The notes below the pieces were generated by a model. The model searched no databases. It had not been told where the DNA came from and saw only the letters and a program-made list of their open reading frames with translations. DNA of 64,000 nt, from assembly GCF_008795955.1 (NCBI RefSeq), contig NZ_VMHN01000001.1:1116001-1180000 (forward strand), read 5' to 3'. Numbering within the stretch: the first letter of the stretch is position 1; every line of letters begins with the position of its first letter. This document shows positions 17,248 to 26,769 of the stretch, piece after piece. The position numbers and the translations under genes are program-made. This DNA is from Marinobacter denitrificans (GTDB lineage: Bacteria > Pseudomonadota > Gammaproteobacteria > Pseudomonadales > Oleiphilaceae).

Positions 17248-18984
17248 ATGAATATTGATCAGTTGCGAGAGCAACGATACCCCGGGTTCCGGAGGTTGCG
17301 ATTCGAACCCGAACTGGAGCGCTGCTATCGGAAAATCCGCAACGAAGGCATACGAGAACGGGCCCGCCCCGTTTCTGCGGCGGCCCTCCTGTTATTCCTG
17401 GTTTACGCCCTTCTCGACGCTATGATGTTGCCACCATCCATCGCCGGGGAAACCATGGCCGTGAGGCTGTTGATAACCTGCCCCGTCATTGCCGGCGTGT
17501 GGTGGCTCTCGTGGCGGAATCTCACACCCGGCACCTTTGTCACCCTCTATGGCATTGCCTACCTGATTGGCGGCCTGAGCGTGGTCGCCATCATTGGTAT
17601 CGCACGGCTCGCTCACCACCCCTTGCCCTACGAGGGCATCCTGCTGATGCTGATGTTCGGCTATTTCGTGATGGGAATACCGTTCTGCACCGTATCGCTC
17701 CTTTCCATGCTGGTGATTGCAGCCTATCTGGCGGTTGAGGTGGCTACTGGCATGACTGTCCGCCAGTTGCTCATCAACGGGTTCTTCATTATCACGGCCA
17801 ATATCATCGGGATGGTGGGCTCCTGGCTCAGCGAACAACGGCAACGCGCCCACTTTCTCGATCGCCAGTTACTGGAAGCCTCCAGACACCAGGCCGAACT
17901 GGAGAGCCAGCGCAAAACCCACCTGATCACCGTTGCCAGCCATGACCTCCGCCAGCCACTGAACATCATCAGCCTGGTACTGGAGAATCTTACCGCCAAC
18001 GGCCTGCCAGAACAGCAGGCCAGACTGGTGTCGCGCCTCAAACACTCAGTCAACCACTTCAATAACCTGCTGGCTTCGGTACTTGATATATCGCGACTTC
18101 AGGAGGGCATGATCAAGCCTGAGCCCAAAGAATTGTCCCCCCTGGAGGTCATGCGGCAGATCGCGGCAACCTGCACGGAACAGGCTCAGCGCCAGGGCAT
18201 CGCACTCGATATTGAAACACCGAAACAGCCTGCGGGTGTGATGGCCGATCCGGAACTATTGCACCGTGTGCTGCAGAATCTGGTGGTCAATGCGCTGGAT
18301 CACAGCAATTCCAACAGGATCTCTCTCTGCTCAATCCACAGGGGCAGGCGCTTGATCTTTGAAGTAAAAGACAACGGCAAGGGTATGGATCAGGCAACGC
18401 TTGGCCAGATCTTTGCGCCCTTTTACCGCAACAGCAAGCGCCACGATCCCGGGCTTGGCCTGGGGCTGGCCATTGTTCAGGAGCTCACCGGACTGATGGA
18501 GGGGACCTGTGAAGTGACATCACAACCGGGACGTGGTGCCTGCTTCCGGATCAGCCTGCCCGCCACCCGGGCACCGGCAACAAGCACGACGCCGCACACC
18601 GGAAACAGTGGCCACAGCCTGCAGGAGCATTGCCTGGTTGTGGTTGAAGATCACCACGAGGCAAGGCATTGGGTGTGCCAGACACTTGAGGCATGGGGCT
18701 ACCGGGCCCAGGGGTTCGCTACAGCGGAACAGGCTGTCACGCAGTGGCCGGCGCATCCCGACACCCTTCTTATCAGCGATGTCCATCTGCCAGGCATGTC
18801 CGGCCACAGCCTGTTCAATACATTGCAGCAACAACACTCAGTTGCCGGAGGCATACTGATGACCGCCAACACTGCCCACCCTCAGGGGTACGATGCTGCC
18901 CTGCGGCTATGGGTGTTGCACAAGCCCCTGATACCAATGCGTCTGCGAGCAGCTATTGTGCAGCTGACCCGCACCGAAAGCTGA
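17248..18984 (+). CDS. Hybrid sensor histidine kinase/response regulator
   Basis: Membrane sensor kinase of 578 aa. An N-terminal region of several helices (about residues 42-195) has no recognised ligand domain. A HisKA domain (SHDLRQPLN, His232), a HATPase domain (NLVVNALDHSN, DNGKGM, GLGLGLAIV) and a C-terminal receiver follow, the last with phosphoacceptor Asp511 (LLISDVHLPGMSG) and Lys559. The layout resembles orphan PAS-less hybrid kinases. It is convergent with a LuxR-type regulator gene, 2 bp apart, a likely partner. The signal is unknown. Confidence 0.88.
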   Translation: MNIDQLREQRYPGFRRLRFEPELERCYRKIRNEGIRERARPVSAAALLLFLVYALLDAMMLPPSIAGETMAVRLLITCPVIAGVWWLSWRNLTPGTFVTLYGIAYLIGGLSVVAIIGIARLAHHPLPYEGILLMLMFGYFVMGIPFCTVSLLSMLVIAAYLAVEVATGMTVRQLLINGFFIITANIIGMVGSWLSEQRQRAHFLDRQLLEASRHQAELESQRKTHLITVASHDLRQPLNIISLVLENLTANGLPEQQARLVSRLKHSVNHFNNLLASVLDISRLQEGMIKPEPKELSPLEVMRQIAATCTEQAQRQGIALDIETPKQPAGVMADPELLHRVLQNLVVNALDHSNSNRISLCSIHRGRRLIFEVKDNGKGMDQATLGQIFAPFYRNSKRHDPGLGLGLAIVQELTGLMEGTCEVTSQPGRGACFRISLPATRAPATSTTPHTGNSGHSLQEHCLVVVEDHHEARHWVCQTLEAWGYRAQGFATAEQAVTQWPAHPDTLLISDVHLPGMSGHSLFNTLQQQHSVAGGILMTANTAHPQGYDAALRLWVLHKPLIPMRLRAAIVQLTRTES

Positions 18985-18986
18985 CT

Positions 18987-19649
18987 TCAAATCAGCCCAA
19001 GTGCCCGTGCCTGGGCAACGCACTCTGTTCTGTTATGGGCATCCAGGTGGGCAAAGATGGCCTTGAGGTGGGTTTTCACCGTGTGTTCTGTCAGGTTCAG
19101 CACCTGACAGATTCGCTTGTTAGGCAACCCTTCCGCCAGCAAAACCAGCACTTCCAGCTGCCGTGGCGTCAGCGTCTCCGCACTGTGTGCGGGCATTTGC
19201 AGGGATGGGTAAAAAAGCTGACCCGTGCTGACCCGGCGTATCATCCGGACCAGGGAGTGGCGATCGGCCGATTTGGGAAGGAATCCCACCGCCCCTGCCG
19301 ATTTCGCAGCCCGTACCGAGGTCTCATCTTCGCGACTGGAAATCACCACGACCGGTACAGGAAGCCCGATACCCTCCAGCTCGGCAAAAAGTGACAGGCC
19401 AGCCTCTCCCTGAAGAGTCAGGTCCAGCAGTACAAGTGAGGTTTCCGGATGCCGGCGCAGATCCTCGACGGCGTCAGCAACCGAGGCGACGCAAATCGCA
19501 TCATTCACCAGTTTCTCCTGTTCGAGAATGGCGGTAAGCCCGAACAGAAAGAAGGGGTGATCGTCCACAATAAGAACCCGGGGCAGTAGCGGGTCGCCCC
19601 CGGCGAAAGATGTTCCGCAAGCGGCTTTTTCAGCCATTCGGGTATTCAT
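18987..19649 (-). CDS. NarL/LuxR-family response regulator
   Basis: DNA-binding response regulator of 220 aa. The receiver domain (residues about 24-140) has acidic pocket Asp29-Asp30, phosphoacceptor Asp76 (SLVLLDLTLQ) and Lys126. The LuxR-type helix-turn-helix (159-220) reads LTPRQLEVLVLLAEG then NLTEHTVKTHLKAIF. Tail-to-tail placement with the hybrid kinase gene suggests they work together. A solute-binding protein gene diverges from it and may belong to the same sensory circuit. Confidence 0.9.
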   Translation of the reverse strand: MNTRMAEKAACGTSFAGGDPLLPRVLIVDDHPFFLFGLTAILEQEKLVNDAICVASVADAVEDLRRHPETSLVLLDLTLQGEAGLSLFAELEGIGLPVPVVVISSREDETSVRAAKSAGAVGFLPKSADRHSLVRMIRRVSTGQLFYPSLQMPAHSAETLTPRQLEVLVLLAEGLPNKRICQVLNLTEHTVKTHLKAIFAHLDAHNRTECVAQARALGLI

Positions 19650-19860
19650 TGATATCTCCGCACCATTACTGTTTTTGTTACTGCGGCCACGGTCACTATA
19701 CGAAGAAATCCGGCAACCAACCGTTTGCTGCTTAACAGTTTGTGACAGTATTATGTGGGTCTGCGATGATCGGATCGTTTTTTCGGCTCGTGCAGGGAGA
19801 GCAACTGGCCGTTATACTGTCTTGCTCGAACACCTTGCACTGTTGCGGATTCAAACGCTG

Positions 19861-20601
19861 ATGTCTTTTCGTTTACCTGTATTGCTATTATCAGTGTTGC
19901 TGCCGGCGCTCACCCTTGCGGACCCCCATGTACTGAGAGTGGTCACCTCCGACTACCCGCCCTATGAATACCTGGAGGAGGGTCAAGTCAGAGGCACCCA
20001 CACCGATATCGTCCGCCAGGTGTTTTCCTCCATGGGGTATTTTCCTGACATCCGTTTACTGCCGTGGGCGCGGGCAGAAGCGAGTACCCGGGCAGGCACC
20101 TCCGACATGATCTATTCGCTGACCGCCTCCCGGGACAGGGAGCGCCATTATTACTTCACGGACCCCCTGAGTGAGGCCCGCGATGTTTTTTTTAAGCTGG
20201 AAGGTCGTGATCTTCAGTGGCAGGAACTGGATGACCTGGCCGGGTTGCGAATCGGGCTTTCAGCCGCCTACAGCTATGCACCGGAGTTCATGAAGTGGCT
20301 GGCCGCGGGTAATGCGAGGGTGGTCCAGATCAGCCAGGAGTCTCCTGAACTGACCGGGCTCCGAATGATTGCCCGGGGGCGTATCGACCTCTTTATCTGC
20401 GAAGAATCGGTTTGCAGCTATCTTCTCGAAAAACACCTTCCCGAGCACCCGGAGCTGTCCAAGGTTACTGCCATACCCACCACGGTGGGAACCAGGCGCG
20501 GCTTCAGGGCCGCCTTTTCTCGCCAGCATCCTCGTGGTGAAGCGTTACGGGATGAATTCAATCAGGCGCTGAACGATCTCCGGTCCAGTGATTCGTACTG
20601 A
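19861..20601 (+). CDS. Periplasmic solute-binding protein, family 3
   Basis: A 246-aa secreted protein. Signal peptide MSFRLPVLLLSVLLPALTLA, then a family 3 (amino-acid-type) binding fold: VLRVVTSDYPPYEYLEEGQ at the start and GTHTDIVRQVF, typical of polar amino acid receptors and related sensors. No ABC permease or ATPase gene is adjacent, so it may be a stand-alone receptor. The ATG at 19861 is chosen because it starts the signal peptide; the frame is open further upstream without reason to use it. It diverges from the LuxR-type regulator gene. Confidence 0.82.
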   Translation: MSFRLPVLLLSVLLPALTLADPHVLRVVTSDYPPYEYLEEGQVRGTHTDIVRQVFSSMGYFPDIRLLPWARAEASTRAGTSDMIYSLTASRDRERHYYFTDPLSEARDVFFKLEGRDLQWQELDDLAGLRIGLSAAYSYAPEFMKWLAAGNARVVQISQESPELTGLRMIARGRIDLFICEESVCSYLLEKHLPEHPELSKVTAIPTTVGTRRGFRAAFSRQHPRGEALRDEFNQALNDLRSSDSY

Positions 20602-20707
20602 GACTACCCCACCCCTGCGGCAATCACCTACCAGAGAAAGCGCACAGATTCGTAAAGGTTTCCTATACTGCGGTTGATGCCATCCAATCACACAACAGAA
20701 CGGAACC

Positions 20708-22003
20708 ATGGATATCCAGACAGACCACCGCTACGCCATCAACCTTAATGTGCGGGGCATACAGCCCTCAGCCACCCTGCGTATCAACGAGCTCAGCAAC
20801 CAGCTCCGAGCCGAGGGCCGGGATATCGTCAAACTGGGGCTCGGCCAGTCGCCGTTTCCGGTACCGGAGCGGGTCGTCGAGGCTCTGCGTGAACACGCCC
20901 ACGAGAAAGACTACCTGCCGGTAAAGGGACTGAAGGCCCTGCGGGAAGCGATCGCCGGTTACATCAACCGCAGTGAGCGCATGCGTTGCATCTGGGAGGA
21001 TGTGCTGATCGGGCCGGGCTCCAAGGAGCTTCTGTTCATGCTGCAACTGGCCTATTACGGTGACCTGCTGATTCCGCGACCGAGCTGGGTTTCCTACGCC
21101 CCCCAGGCCCGGATCATCGGCCGTTCGGTTCACTGGCTGCCGACCCATGCAGAGAACAACTGGCAGCTGACGGCGGAAGAACTCGATATCATCTGCCGCG
21201 ACGACCCTTCCCGCCCGCGCATCTTGATTCTGAACTACCCGTCCAACCCGACAGGTTGCACCTATACCGATGATCAACTGCTGGCCATCGCCAATGTGGC
21301 GCGAAAGTACAAACTGATCCTGCTGTCGGACGAGATCTACGGCGAGGTGCACTTTGAGGGCAAACACAAGTCAATTGCCCGCTACTATCCCGAGGGCACT
21401 ATCATCAGTACCGGCTTGAGCAAATGGGCGGGGGCGGGTGGCTGGCGCCTGGGCACCTTTATCTTCCCGCCAGAATTACGGCCGCTGCAGGACGCCATGG
21501 CCATCATCGCCAGCGAAACCTATACCGCTACCAGCGCACCCATCCAGCACGCAGCTATTGCCGCGTTCACCGGTGGCGATGATCTGGAAGAGTACCTGAA
21601 GCAGTCACGCCGGGTATTGAAGGTAGTGGGTGAATACCTGCATCGCCGGCTGATCTCCATGGGAGCTGTGGTACAGAAACCCGAGGGAGCCTTCTACCTG
21701 TTTCCGGATTTCTCCGGTTTCCGCGATGCCCTGGCACGACGTGATATCAAGACCAGCCAGGCACTCTGTCAGTCTTTACTGGAAGATACCGGGGTCGCCA
21801 TTCTGCCGGCGAGCGATTTTGGCTTTGCTCCGGACCACCTCGCTGCCCGCCTGGCGTTTGTGGACTTTGACGGGGCCGAGGCTCTGAAACTGGCTGGCGA
21901 GGATTACGCCGACCAGGAACTGGAGGACGACTTCGTCAACCAGGCTTGCCCGCGACTGGTGAAAGCGATGGACAGAATGGAGCAGTGGCTGACCGGACTG
22001 TAA
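20708..22003 (+). CDS. PLP-dependent aminotransferase, class I/II
   Basis: Fold-type I aminotransferase of 431 aa. Pyridoxal phosphate Lys239 lies in STGLSKWAGAGG; NYPSNPTG (about 176-183) and LSDEIYGEVHF are the cofactor-contact segments. The family contains aspartate and aromatic or branched-chain aminotransferases; the exact substrate is not clear. The C-terminus carries an acidic extension. It stands alone, followed 50 bp on by an inositol phosphatase gene. Confidence 0.88.
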   Translation: MDIQTDHRYAINLNVRGIQPSATLRINELSNQLRAEGRDIVKLGLGQSPFPVPERVVEALREHAHEKDYLPVKGLKALREAIAGYINRSERMRCIWEDVLIGPGSKELLFMLQLAYYGDLLIPRPSWVSYAPQARIIGRSVHWLPTHAENNWQLTAEELDIICRDDPSRPRILILNYPSNPTGCTYTDDQLLAIANVARKYKLILLSDEIYGEVHFEGKHKSIARYYPEGTIISTGLSKWAGAGGWRLGTFIFPPELRPLQDAMAIIASETYTATSAPIQHAAIAAFTGGDDLEEYLKQSRRVLKVVGEYLHRRLISMGAVVQKPEGAFYLFPDFSGFRDALARRDIKTSQALCQSLLEDTGVAILPASDFGFAPDHLAARLAFVDFDGAEALKLAGEDYADQELEDDFVNQACPRLVKAMDRMEQWLTGL

Positions 22004-22053
22004 CCGGATCGTGTTAGACTGGCGCCTTCATTTGTTGATCGGAGGGCGCCATC

Positions 22054-22878
22054 TTGTCTGACCCCGAAACCATTGACACCATTGCTGATTTTGCCGAAGA
22101 ACTGGCCCTGAGAGCAGGCAGACTGGTCAAACGCGAGCGTGACGAAAACACCCTGCGCACGGATTACAAACAGCAGACGGAACTGGTCACCCACGCTGAC
22201 GTGATGGCGGACGAGATGATCACCGGTGCGATTCGCGAACGCTTCCCCGAGCACCGCATTCTTTCCGAAGAAACCATGCCCGACCTTACCCAGGCGGAAG
22301 AGCTGGACACTCCGTTGTGGATAATCGACCCCATCGACGGCACCGTAAACTACGCTTATGGTCACCCCCAGGTCGCGATTTCTATCGCTTATGCCGAAAA
22401 AGGACGGGTTCAGGTGGGCGTTGTGCATGCACCGTTTGCCGGCGAAACCTTCCGCGCCGTTCGTGGCAGTGGCGCCACGTTGAACGGCAGCCCGATTCAA
22501 CACAGCGCAGCCGCCGTGCCCAGGGATTCCCTGTTCGCCACGGGTTTCCCCTACACCAAGGACAGTCTGGAACCCCTGCTACGCCGGCTGGACGCCATGA
22601 TTCACCGGTGCCGGGATCTGCGTCGCATCGGCTCCGCCGCACTGGATATCTGCTGGGTGGCCTGTGGTCGGCTGGACATCTACTACGAAAACGTCAGCCC
22701 CTGGGATTTTGCCGCTGCACGGCTGATTGCTCTGGAAGCAGGTGCCACGGCGGGGCATTTCAGTGAAGTGCCGGATGGTTACCCGGCTGACCTGTGGGGC
22801 AGGGATATTCTGATATCCGCGCCAGCCGTCTGGGAGCCGGTGCGGGAGATTCTGCGCAAGGCATCAGGGTACGATTGA
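22054..22878 (+). CDS. Inositol monophosphatase family protein
   Basis: Magnesium-dependent phosphatase of 274 aa. Metal-binding motif IDPIDGTVNY (92-101), Glu-rich SEET (71-74), and the second motif SPWDFAAARLIALEAG near residue 215. Substrates in this family include inositol phosphates, adenosine bisphosphate and sugar phosphates. The start is a TTG preceded by a strong GGAGG ribosome site 9 nt away; no ATG fits as well. It is convergent with slmA. Confidence 0.88.
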   Translation: MSDPETIDTIADFAEELALRAGRLVKRERDENTLRTDYKQQTELVTHADVMADEMITGAIRERFPEHRILSEETMPDLTQAEELDTPLWIIDPIDGTVNYAYGHPQVAISIAYAEKGRVQVGVVHAPFAGETFRAVRGSGATLNGSPIQHSAAAVPRDSLFATGFPYTKDSLEPLLRRLDAMIHRCRDLRRIGSAALDICWVACGRLDIYYENVSPWDFAAARLIALEAGATAGHFSEVPDGYPADLWGRDILISAPAVWEPVREILRKASGYD

Positions 22879-22890
22879 TGGACCTACGCG

Positions 22891-23499
22891 TTACCGCGGG
22901 TCAGGGGTTGTGCCACCCCAGACCGCCTCAGACACCAGCCCCCAGGCCTCCTCAAAGTCACTGGAAGGCAAACGGGAAAACGAAGACCGGATAAACCGCT
23001 GCACCCTGCCCTCAACAAACACCAGAACAAAATCCGCGCCCCGGGCAGAACTGGTTCTCGGCCGCAGCCCCTGGCGAATCTCACCTTCCTTCAGTGCCTG
23101 CCGCACCTGGGTTTCCAGCCGCTCGAAAAACTGCGAGGCGCGCTTGCGCAGGACGTCATTTTCACCCATCAGCGCATCGCCGGTCAGAACCGTGCACAAT
23201 CCGGGATTACGCTCGGCAAACACCAGGACCAGGTGCACCAGTTGCTGAAGGCGAACCCGAACGTCTTCCTGTTCCTGAAGGATCACCTGGCAACGGGAAA
23301 ACACAGCTTCTTCAGCAAACTCGATAAGAGCCTCGAACATTTTCCGTTTACTGGGGAAATGGCGGTACAACGCCGCCTCGGTCACCCCCACGGATTTGGC
23401 TAAGCCAGCGGTAGTAATGCGAGCCCCGGGATCTTTTTCCAGAAGTTCAACTAGGGCATGGAGAATCGCTTCGCGACGACTTGTTTTTTGTTCTGTCAT
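22891..23499 (-). CDS. slmA: Nucleoid occlusion factor SlmA (TetR family)
   Basis: TetR-fold protein of 202 aa that binds DNA sites on the nucleoid and blocks FtsZ ring assembly over it. The N-terminal helix-turn-helix (about 27-50) reads ITTAGLAKSVGVTEAALYRHFPSK in two parts with the SlmA-type AALYRHF. FAERNPGLCTVLTGDALMGEN in the middle is a SlmA signature. Length is as expected. Palindromic element B starts 39 bp upstream of the start codon, so it separates slmA from thiG. Confidence 0.93.
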   Translation of the reverse strand: MTEQKTSRREAILHALVELLEKDPGARITTAGLAKSVGVTEAALYRHFPSKRKMFEALIEFAEEAVFSRCQVILQEQEDVRVRLQQLVHLVLVFAERNPGLCTVLTGDALMGENDVLRKRASQFFERLETQVRQALKEGEIRQGLRPRTSSARGADFVLVFVEGRVQRFIRSSFSRLPSSDFEEAWGLVSEAVWGGTTPDPR

Positions 23500-23537
23500 A
23501 ACAGGACTACAACGCTCTGTTTATCTGCAGAATTTGG

Positions 23538-23643
23538 GTACAGGCGAGCGCGTCCATTCGGGACCGTAAAAAACAGGGATGTTTTTTACGAGCCTACAGG
23601 GACGTATTCACGGCGTGTCCCGAATGGACGCGCTCGCCTGTAC
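23538..23643. repeat. Palindromic element B (covarying-arm family)
   Basis: A 27-nt left arm (23538-23564) and right arm (23617-23643) are perfect complements. The 52-nt core holds an inner hairpin (CGTAAAAAAC, loop AGGGAT, GTTTTTTACG at 23565-23590) and the box CTACAGGGACGTATTCACGG. It lies between thiG (ending 30 bp to the right) and slmA (both minus strand). Outer and inner arm sequences differ from those of the other copies, yet pairing is kept. Confidence 0.92.
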
Positions 23644-23673
23644 TGGCACCATCAGTTGAAATTCTGGACCAAA

Positions 23674-24483
23674 TCAGAAGAAAGTACCATCAATGGGAGA
23701 CGACGCACTGGCATAGAGCTTCTTCGGCATCCGGCCTGCCAGGTAGGCGTCACGTCCGGACTCTATTGCCAGGCGCATGGCTTTGGCCATGCGAATCGGA
23801 TCCTGCGCCAGGGCGATGGCCGTATTCATCAGTACGCCGTCACAACCCAGTTCCATGGCCAGCGTCGCATCAGAGGCAGTACCCACACCGGCATCCACCA
23901 GCACCGGTACATTGGCGTTTTCAGCGATCAGGCGGATGTTGTAACGGTTCTGGATACCCAGTCCGGAGCCGATGGGTGCGCCCAGGGGCATGATGGCGAT
24001 GCAGCCCATTTCTTCCAGGCGTTTGGCCAGCAAGGGGTCGTCAGAGCAGTACACCATCACCTTGAAACCGTCCCGGATCAGCTCTTCGGCCGCCACCAGC
24101 GTTTCGGTCATGTTGGGGTACAACGTTTTCTCTTCACCCAGCACTTCCAGTTTGACCAGGTCATGGCCGTCCAGCAGCTCCCGCGCCAGCTTGCAGGTTC
24201 GCACGGCATCCCTGGCGGTGTAACAGCCGGCAGTGTTCGGCAGCATGGTGTACCGGTCGGGCGAGACGACATCCAGCAAATTCGGCTCATCCGGGTTTTG
24301 GCCGAGGTTGGTGCGGCGTACGGCAAAGGTGACGATCTCGGCGCCGCTGGCTTCAATAGCGTGGCCAGTCTCCATCATGTCGCGGTACTTGCCAGTGCCC
24401 ACCAGCAGGCGGGACTGATAGACCTGCCCGGCAATTTCCAGTGGCTTGTCTTCGGGAAGGGGTCTTTCGGAACTCTCACTCAT
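23674..24483 (-). CDS. thiG: Thiazole synthase ThiG
   Basis: Builds the thiazole phosphate of thiamine from deoxyxylulose phosphate, dehydroglycine and ThiS thiocarboxylate. TIM-barrel protein of 269 aa. Schiff-base lysine expected in [21 protein letters not shown] and [13 protein letters not shown] are phosphate-binding segments. The ATG at 24483 has a nearby AGGTG; a GTG three codons earlier is an alternative. It follows thiS by 51 bp on the same strand, as usual. Confidence 0.95.
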   Translation of the reverse strand: MSESSERPLPEDKPLEIAGQVYQSRLLVGTGKYRDMMETGHAIEASGAEIVTFAVRRTNLGQNPDEPNLLDVVSPDRYTMLPNTAGCYTARDAVRTCKLARELLDGHDLVKLEVLGEEKTLYPNMTETLVAAEELIRDGFKVMVYCSDDPLLAKRLEEMGCIAIMPLGAPIGSGLGIQNRYNIRLIAENANVPVLVDAGVGTASDATLAMELGCDGVLMNTAIALAQDPIRMAKAMRLAIESGRDAYLAGRMPKKLYASASSPIDGTFF

Positions 24484-24534
24484 GCTGAACACCTGAACCT
24501 GTCATTGAAATCGGGAATAAAAAAATAACCAGCC

Positions 24535-24735
24535 TCAACCGCCGCCAATGGCGTGGACCACCTCTACCCTGTCGCCGTTGCTGAGAGTGAATTCGGTGTG
24601 CTGGCTGCGTGGAACAATGTCCTCGTTCACTTCCACCGCCAGGCGCTTACCCGCCAGGGCCAACCGATCAATCAATACCGCCACCGTAGCTTCATCCGGA
24701 AGCTCCATGGCGTCACCATTTACCTGAACCTGCAT
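24535..24735 (-). CDS. thiS: Sulfur carrier protein ThiS
   Basis: Ubiquitin-fold sulfur carrier of 66 aa ending in the required Gly-Gly (HAIGGG). Its C-terminus is adenylated and thiocarboxylated to donate sulfur to the thiazole. The ATG at 24735 gives the normal length; a longer frame upstream runs into the DUF423 gene and is rejected. Directly upstream of thiG. Confidence 0.92.
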   Translation of the reverse strand: MQVQVNGDAMELPDEATVAVLIDRLALAGKRLAVEVNEDIVPRSQHTEFTLSNGDRVEVVHAIGGG

Positions 24736-24760
24736 AACCGTACCTGCATAACGTCTGTCT

Positions 24761-25153
24761 TTAACGTCTGAATCCCGAGATGGCCACCAGTATCCAGCCC
24801 ACCATAAAGCTGATACCGCCAACCGGTGTCACCGGCCCGACCCAGCGAATGTCCGTGAGCACCAGAAGGTACAGGCTGCCGCTGAACAGCAGGATACCGG
24901 CAACAAAGAAACCCGCGGCAATACCCAACAGGTGCCGTGACAAGCCCACCATTGGAAGCATCGACACCAGGATCAGTGCCAGTGAGTGGTATACCTGATA
25001 TGTGACGGCAGTCTGAAAAACTTCAAGGCCGCGATCACCGAGGACACCCCGCAGACCATGGGCACCGAAAGCACCGGCCATAACCGCCACCAGAGCAAAC
25101 AGGGCGCCGCAGACCAGGACCGGGCGCAAAGGTTCTACGCTCTTAACAGTCAC
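24761..25153 (-). CDS. DUF423 membrane protein (YgdD-like)
   Basis: Small inner-membrane protein of 130 aa with four hydrophobic segments. The signature GAFGAHGLR is near residue 27, and GGISFMVGWILVA near the C-terminus, typical of DUF423. Function unknown. It overlaps the end of apaH by 11 bp, so it is at the end of the lptD-surA-pdxA-rsmA-apaH gene run. Confidence 0.88.
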   Translation of the reverse strand: MTVKSVEPLRPVLVCGALFALVAVMAGAFGAHGLRGVLGDRGLEVFQTAVTYQVYHSLALILVSMLPMVGLSRHLLGIAAGFFVAGILLFSGSLYLLVLTDIRWVGPVTPVGGISFMVGWILVAISGFRR

Positions 25154-25943
25154 AATGGATCTTTTCCCCGGTATCCAGGTTCATCAACGTCAGAACACCA
25201 CCCCAGACGCAGCCAGTGTCCAGCCCGATAAATCGTTCACTGTCAGTCTGGCCCTCCAGTGCCGCCCAGTGACCAAACACCACACGCACATCATCCTGAC
25301 GCGGGAAACGAAACCATGGGGCAAATCCCTGTGGAGCAGAGTCCGCGGACTCCTTGGCTGCAAGCTCCAGCGTTCCGTCTTCCGCAATAAAGCGCATGCG
25401 GGTGAAATAATTGGTGATGATACGCCAACGGTCCATTCCGCTGAGCTGTGGGTCCCAGCGTTCGGGATGGTTGCCGTACATCTCGGCAAAATAAATTTTT
25501 GCCTCGGGCCCGCGAATCACCTCTTCTACTTCCCGGGCGTAACGAACTGCCTCATTCACCGACCATATATGGGGTAAGCCGGCATGAACCATTACGAAGT
25601 TCCGGTCAGCGTCGTGGATACACAGATTTTGCTGGCGCAGCCAGTGGAACAGGTGCTCATGGTCCGGCGCCTCTAGAATATCCGAGAGCGTGTCCTTGTT
25701 CTTGAGAGCATGTCCACCCAGCGCCACGGCCAGCAGGTGCAGGTCATGGTTACCGAGCACCACCACCGCAGAACTGCCCAGGCTTTCGATGTAACGCAGG
25801 GTCTCCAGGGACGACGGGCCACGGTTGATCAGGTCACCAGCCACCCACAGCCTGTCCCGGGAAGGAGAAAAATCCACCTTGGCAAGGACATCCAGAAGGC
25901 GTTCGTAGCAACCCTGAATATCGCCAATGGCGTAGTCAGTCAT
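25143..25943 (-). CDS. apaH: Symmetrical bis(5'-nucleosyl)-tetraphosphatase
   Basis: Cleaves diadenosine tetraphosphate to two ADP and can remove Np4 caps from RNA. Metallophosphatase motifs GDIQGC (7-12), GDLINRG (36-42) and GNHD (64-67), and later VMVHAG and VFGHWA. Length (266 aa) is typical. It overlaps the end of rsmA by 8 bp, as in E. coli and Pseudomonas gene order. Confidence 0.96.
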   Translation of the reverse strand: MTDYAIGDIQGCYERLLDVLAKVDFSPSRDRLWVAGDLINRGPSSLETLRYIESLGSSAVVVLGNHDLHLLAVALGGHALKNKDTLSDILEAPDHEHLFHWLRQQNLCIHDADRNFVMVHAGLPHIWSVNEAVRYAREVEEVIRGPEAKIYFAEMYGNHPERWDPQLSGMDRWRIITNYFTRMRFIAEDGTLELAAKESADSAPQGFAPWFRFPRQDDVRVVFGHWAALEGQTDSERFIGLDTGCVWGGVLTLMNLDTGEKIHCDC

Positions 25944-26766
25944 GGTTTACCTCGTCGGCACTGGGGCTTTCGGGTTTACTGTCCGCCAGCAGGTCGGCAA
26001 TGGCCACATACTCCGCCAGGCCCAGGTTTTCCGGGCGTAGCCCATCGTTAATGCCAATGCTATTGAGCTGTTCTACCGACACCATGCCGGCCAGGGCCTT
26101 GCGCAAGGTTTTGCGGCGGGCGCTGAAGGCAGTACGCACGACCGCCTGCAACAGTTTGTAGTCCTTGGCCGGGTGCGGCAATGTCTTGTGAGGCACCAGG
26201 CGGACAATGGCGGAATCCACTTTCGGTGCCGGGCGGAAGGCTCCCGGTCCCACTTCAAACAGTGGCTGCACGCGGCAGAAATACTGGGCCATGATACCCA
26301 GCCGACCGTAATTATTGTCCCCGGGAACTGCCGCCAGCCGCTGCACCACTTCTTTCTGCAGCATGAAGTGCATGTCCTGCACCACGCCGGAGTGGCCGAG
26401 CAGGTGGAAAATCAGTGGCGTGGAAATATTATACGGCAGGTTACCGATGATTCTCAGGGGCTTGTCCTGCACCAGTTCTCCAAAGTCGAACTTTAGCGCA
26501 TCCGCCTGGTGGATCCGTAAGTTGGGGTAGTTAAAAAACTTGGTTCTGAGCACCGGAATCAGATCCCGGTCCAGCTCCACTACCTGGAGATCAGGGTTTA
26601 TGGCGAGCATTTCTTCGGTCAGCGCCCCAAGGCCCGGGCCGATTTCCACCAGCGCGTCGTCCGGCTTGGGATTGATGGCGCGGATGATGCGCTCAATCAC
26701 ACCGGGATCGTGGAGGAAGTTCTGGCCGAAGCGCTTTCTGGCCTGATGGCCGTGTTTGTTGCTCAC
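25936..26766 (-). CDS. rsmA: 16S rRNA (adenine1518/1519-N6)-dimethyltransferase
   Basis: KsgA: dimethylates two adjacent adenosines in the 3' hairpin of 16S rRNA late in 30S assembly. Segments include RKRFGQNFLHDPGVI at the N-terminus, SAM-binding EIGPGLGALTE and catalytic NLPYNIST. Length 276 aa. The start lies 3 bp after pdxA. Confidence 0.97.
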   Translation of the reverse strand: MSNKHGHQARKRFGQNFLHDPGVIERIIRAINPKPDDALVEIGPGLGALTEEMLAINPDLQVVELDRDLIPVLRTKFFNYPNLRIHQADALKFDFGELVQDKPLRIIGNLPYNISTPLIFHLLGHSGVVQDMHFMLQKEVVQRLAAVPGDNNYGRLGIMAQYFCRVQPLFEVGPGAFRPAPKVDSAIVRLVPHKTLPHPAKDYKLLQAVVRTAFSARRKTLRKALAGMVSVEQLNSIGINDGLRPENLGLAEYVAIADLLADSKPESPSADEVNHD

Positions 26767-26769
26767 TGG

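Noticed and set aside
22884..23327. Plus-strand open frames over slmA
   Set aside because: slmA on the minus strand shows clear family motifs; the plus-strand frames are low-complexity shadows.
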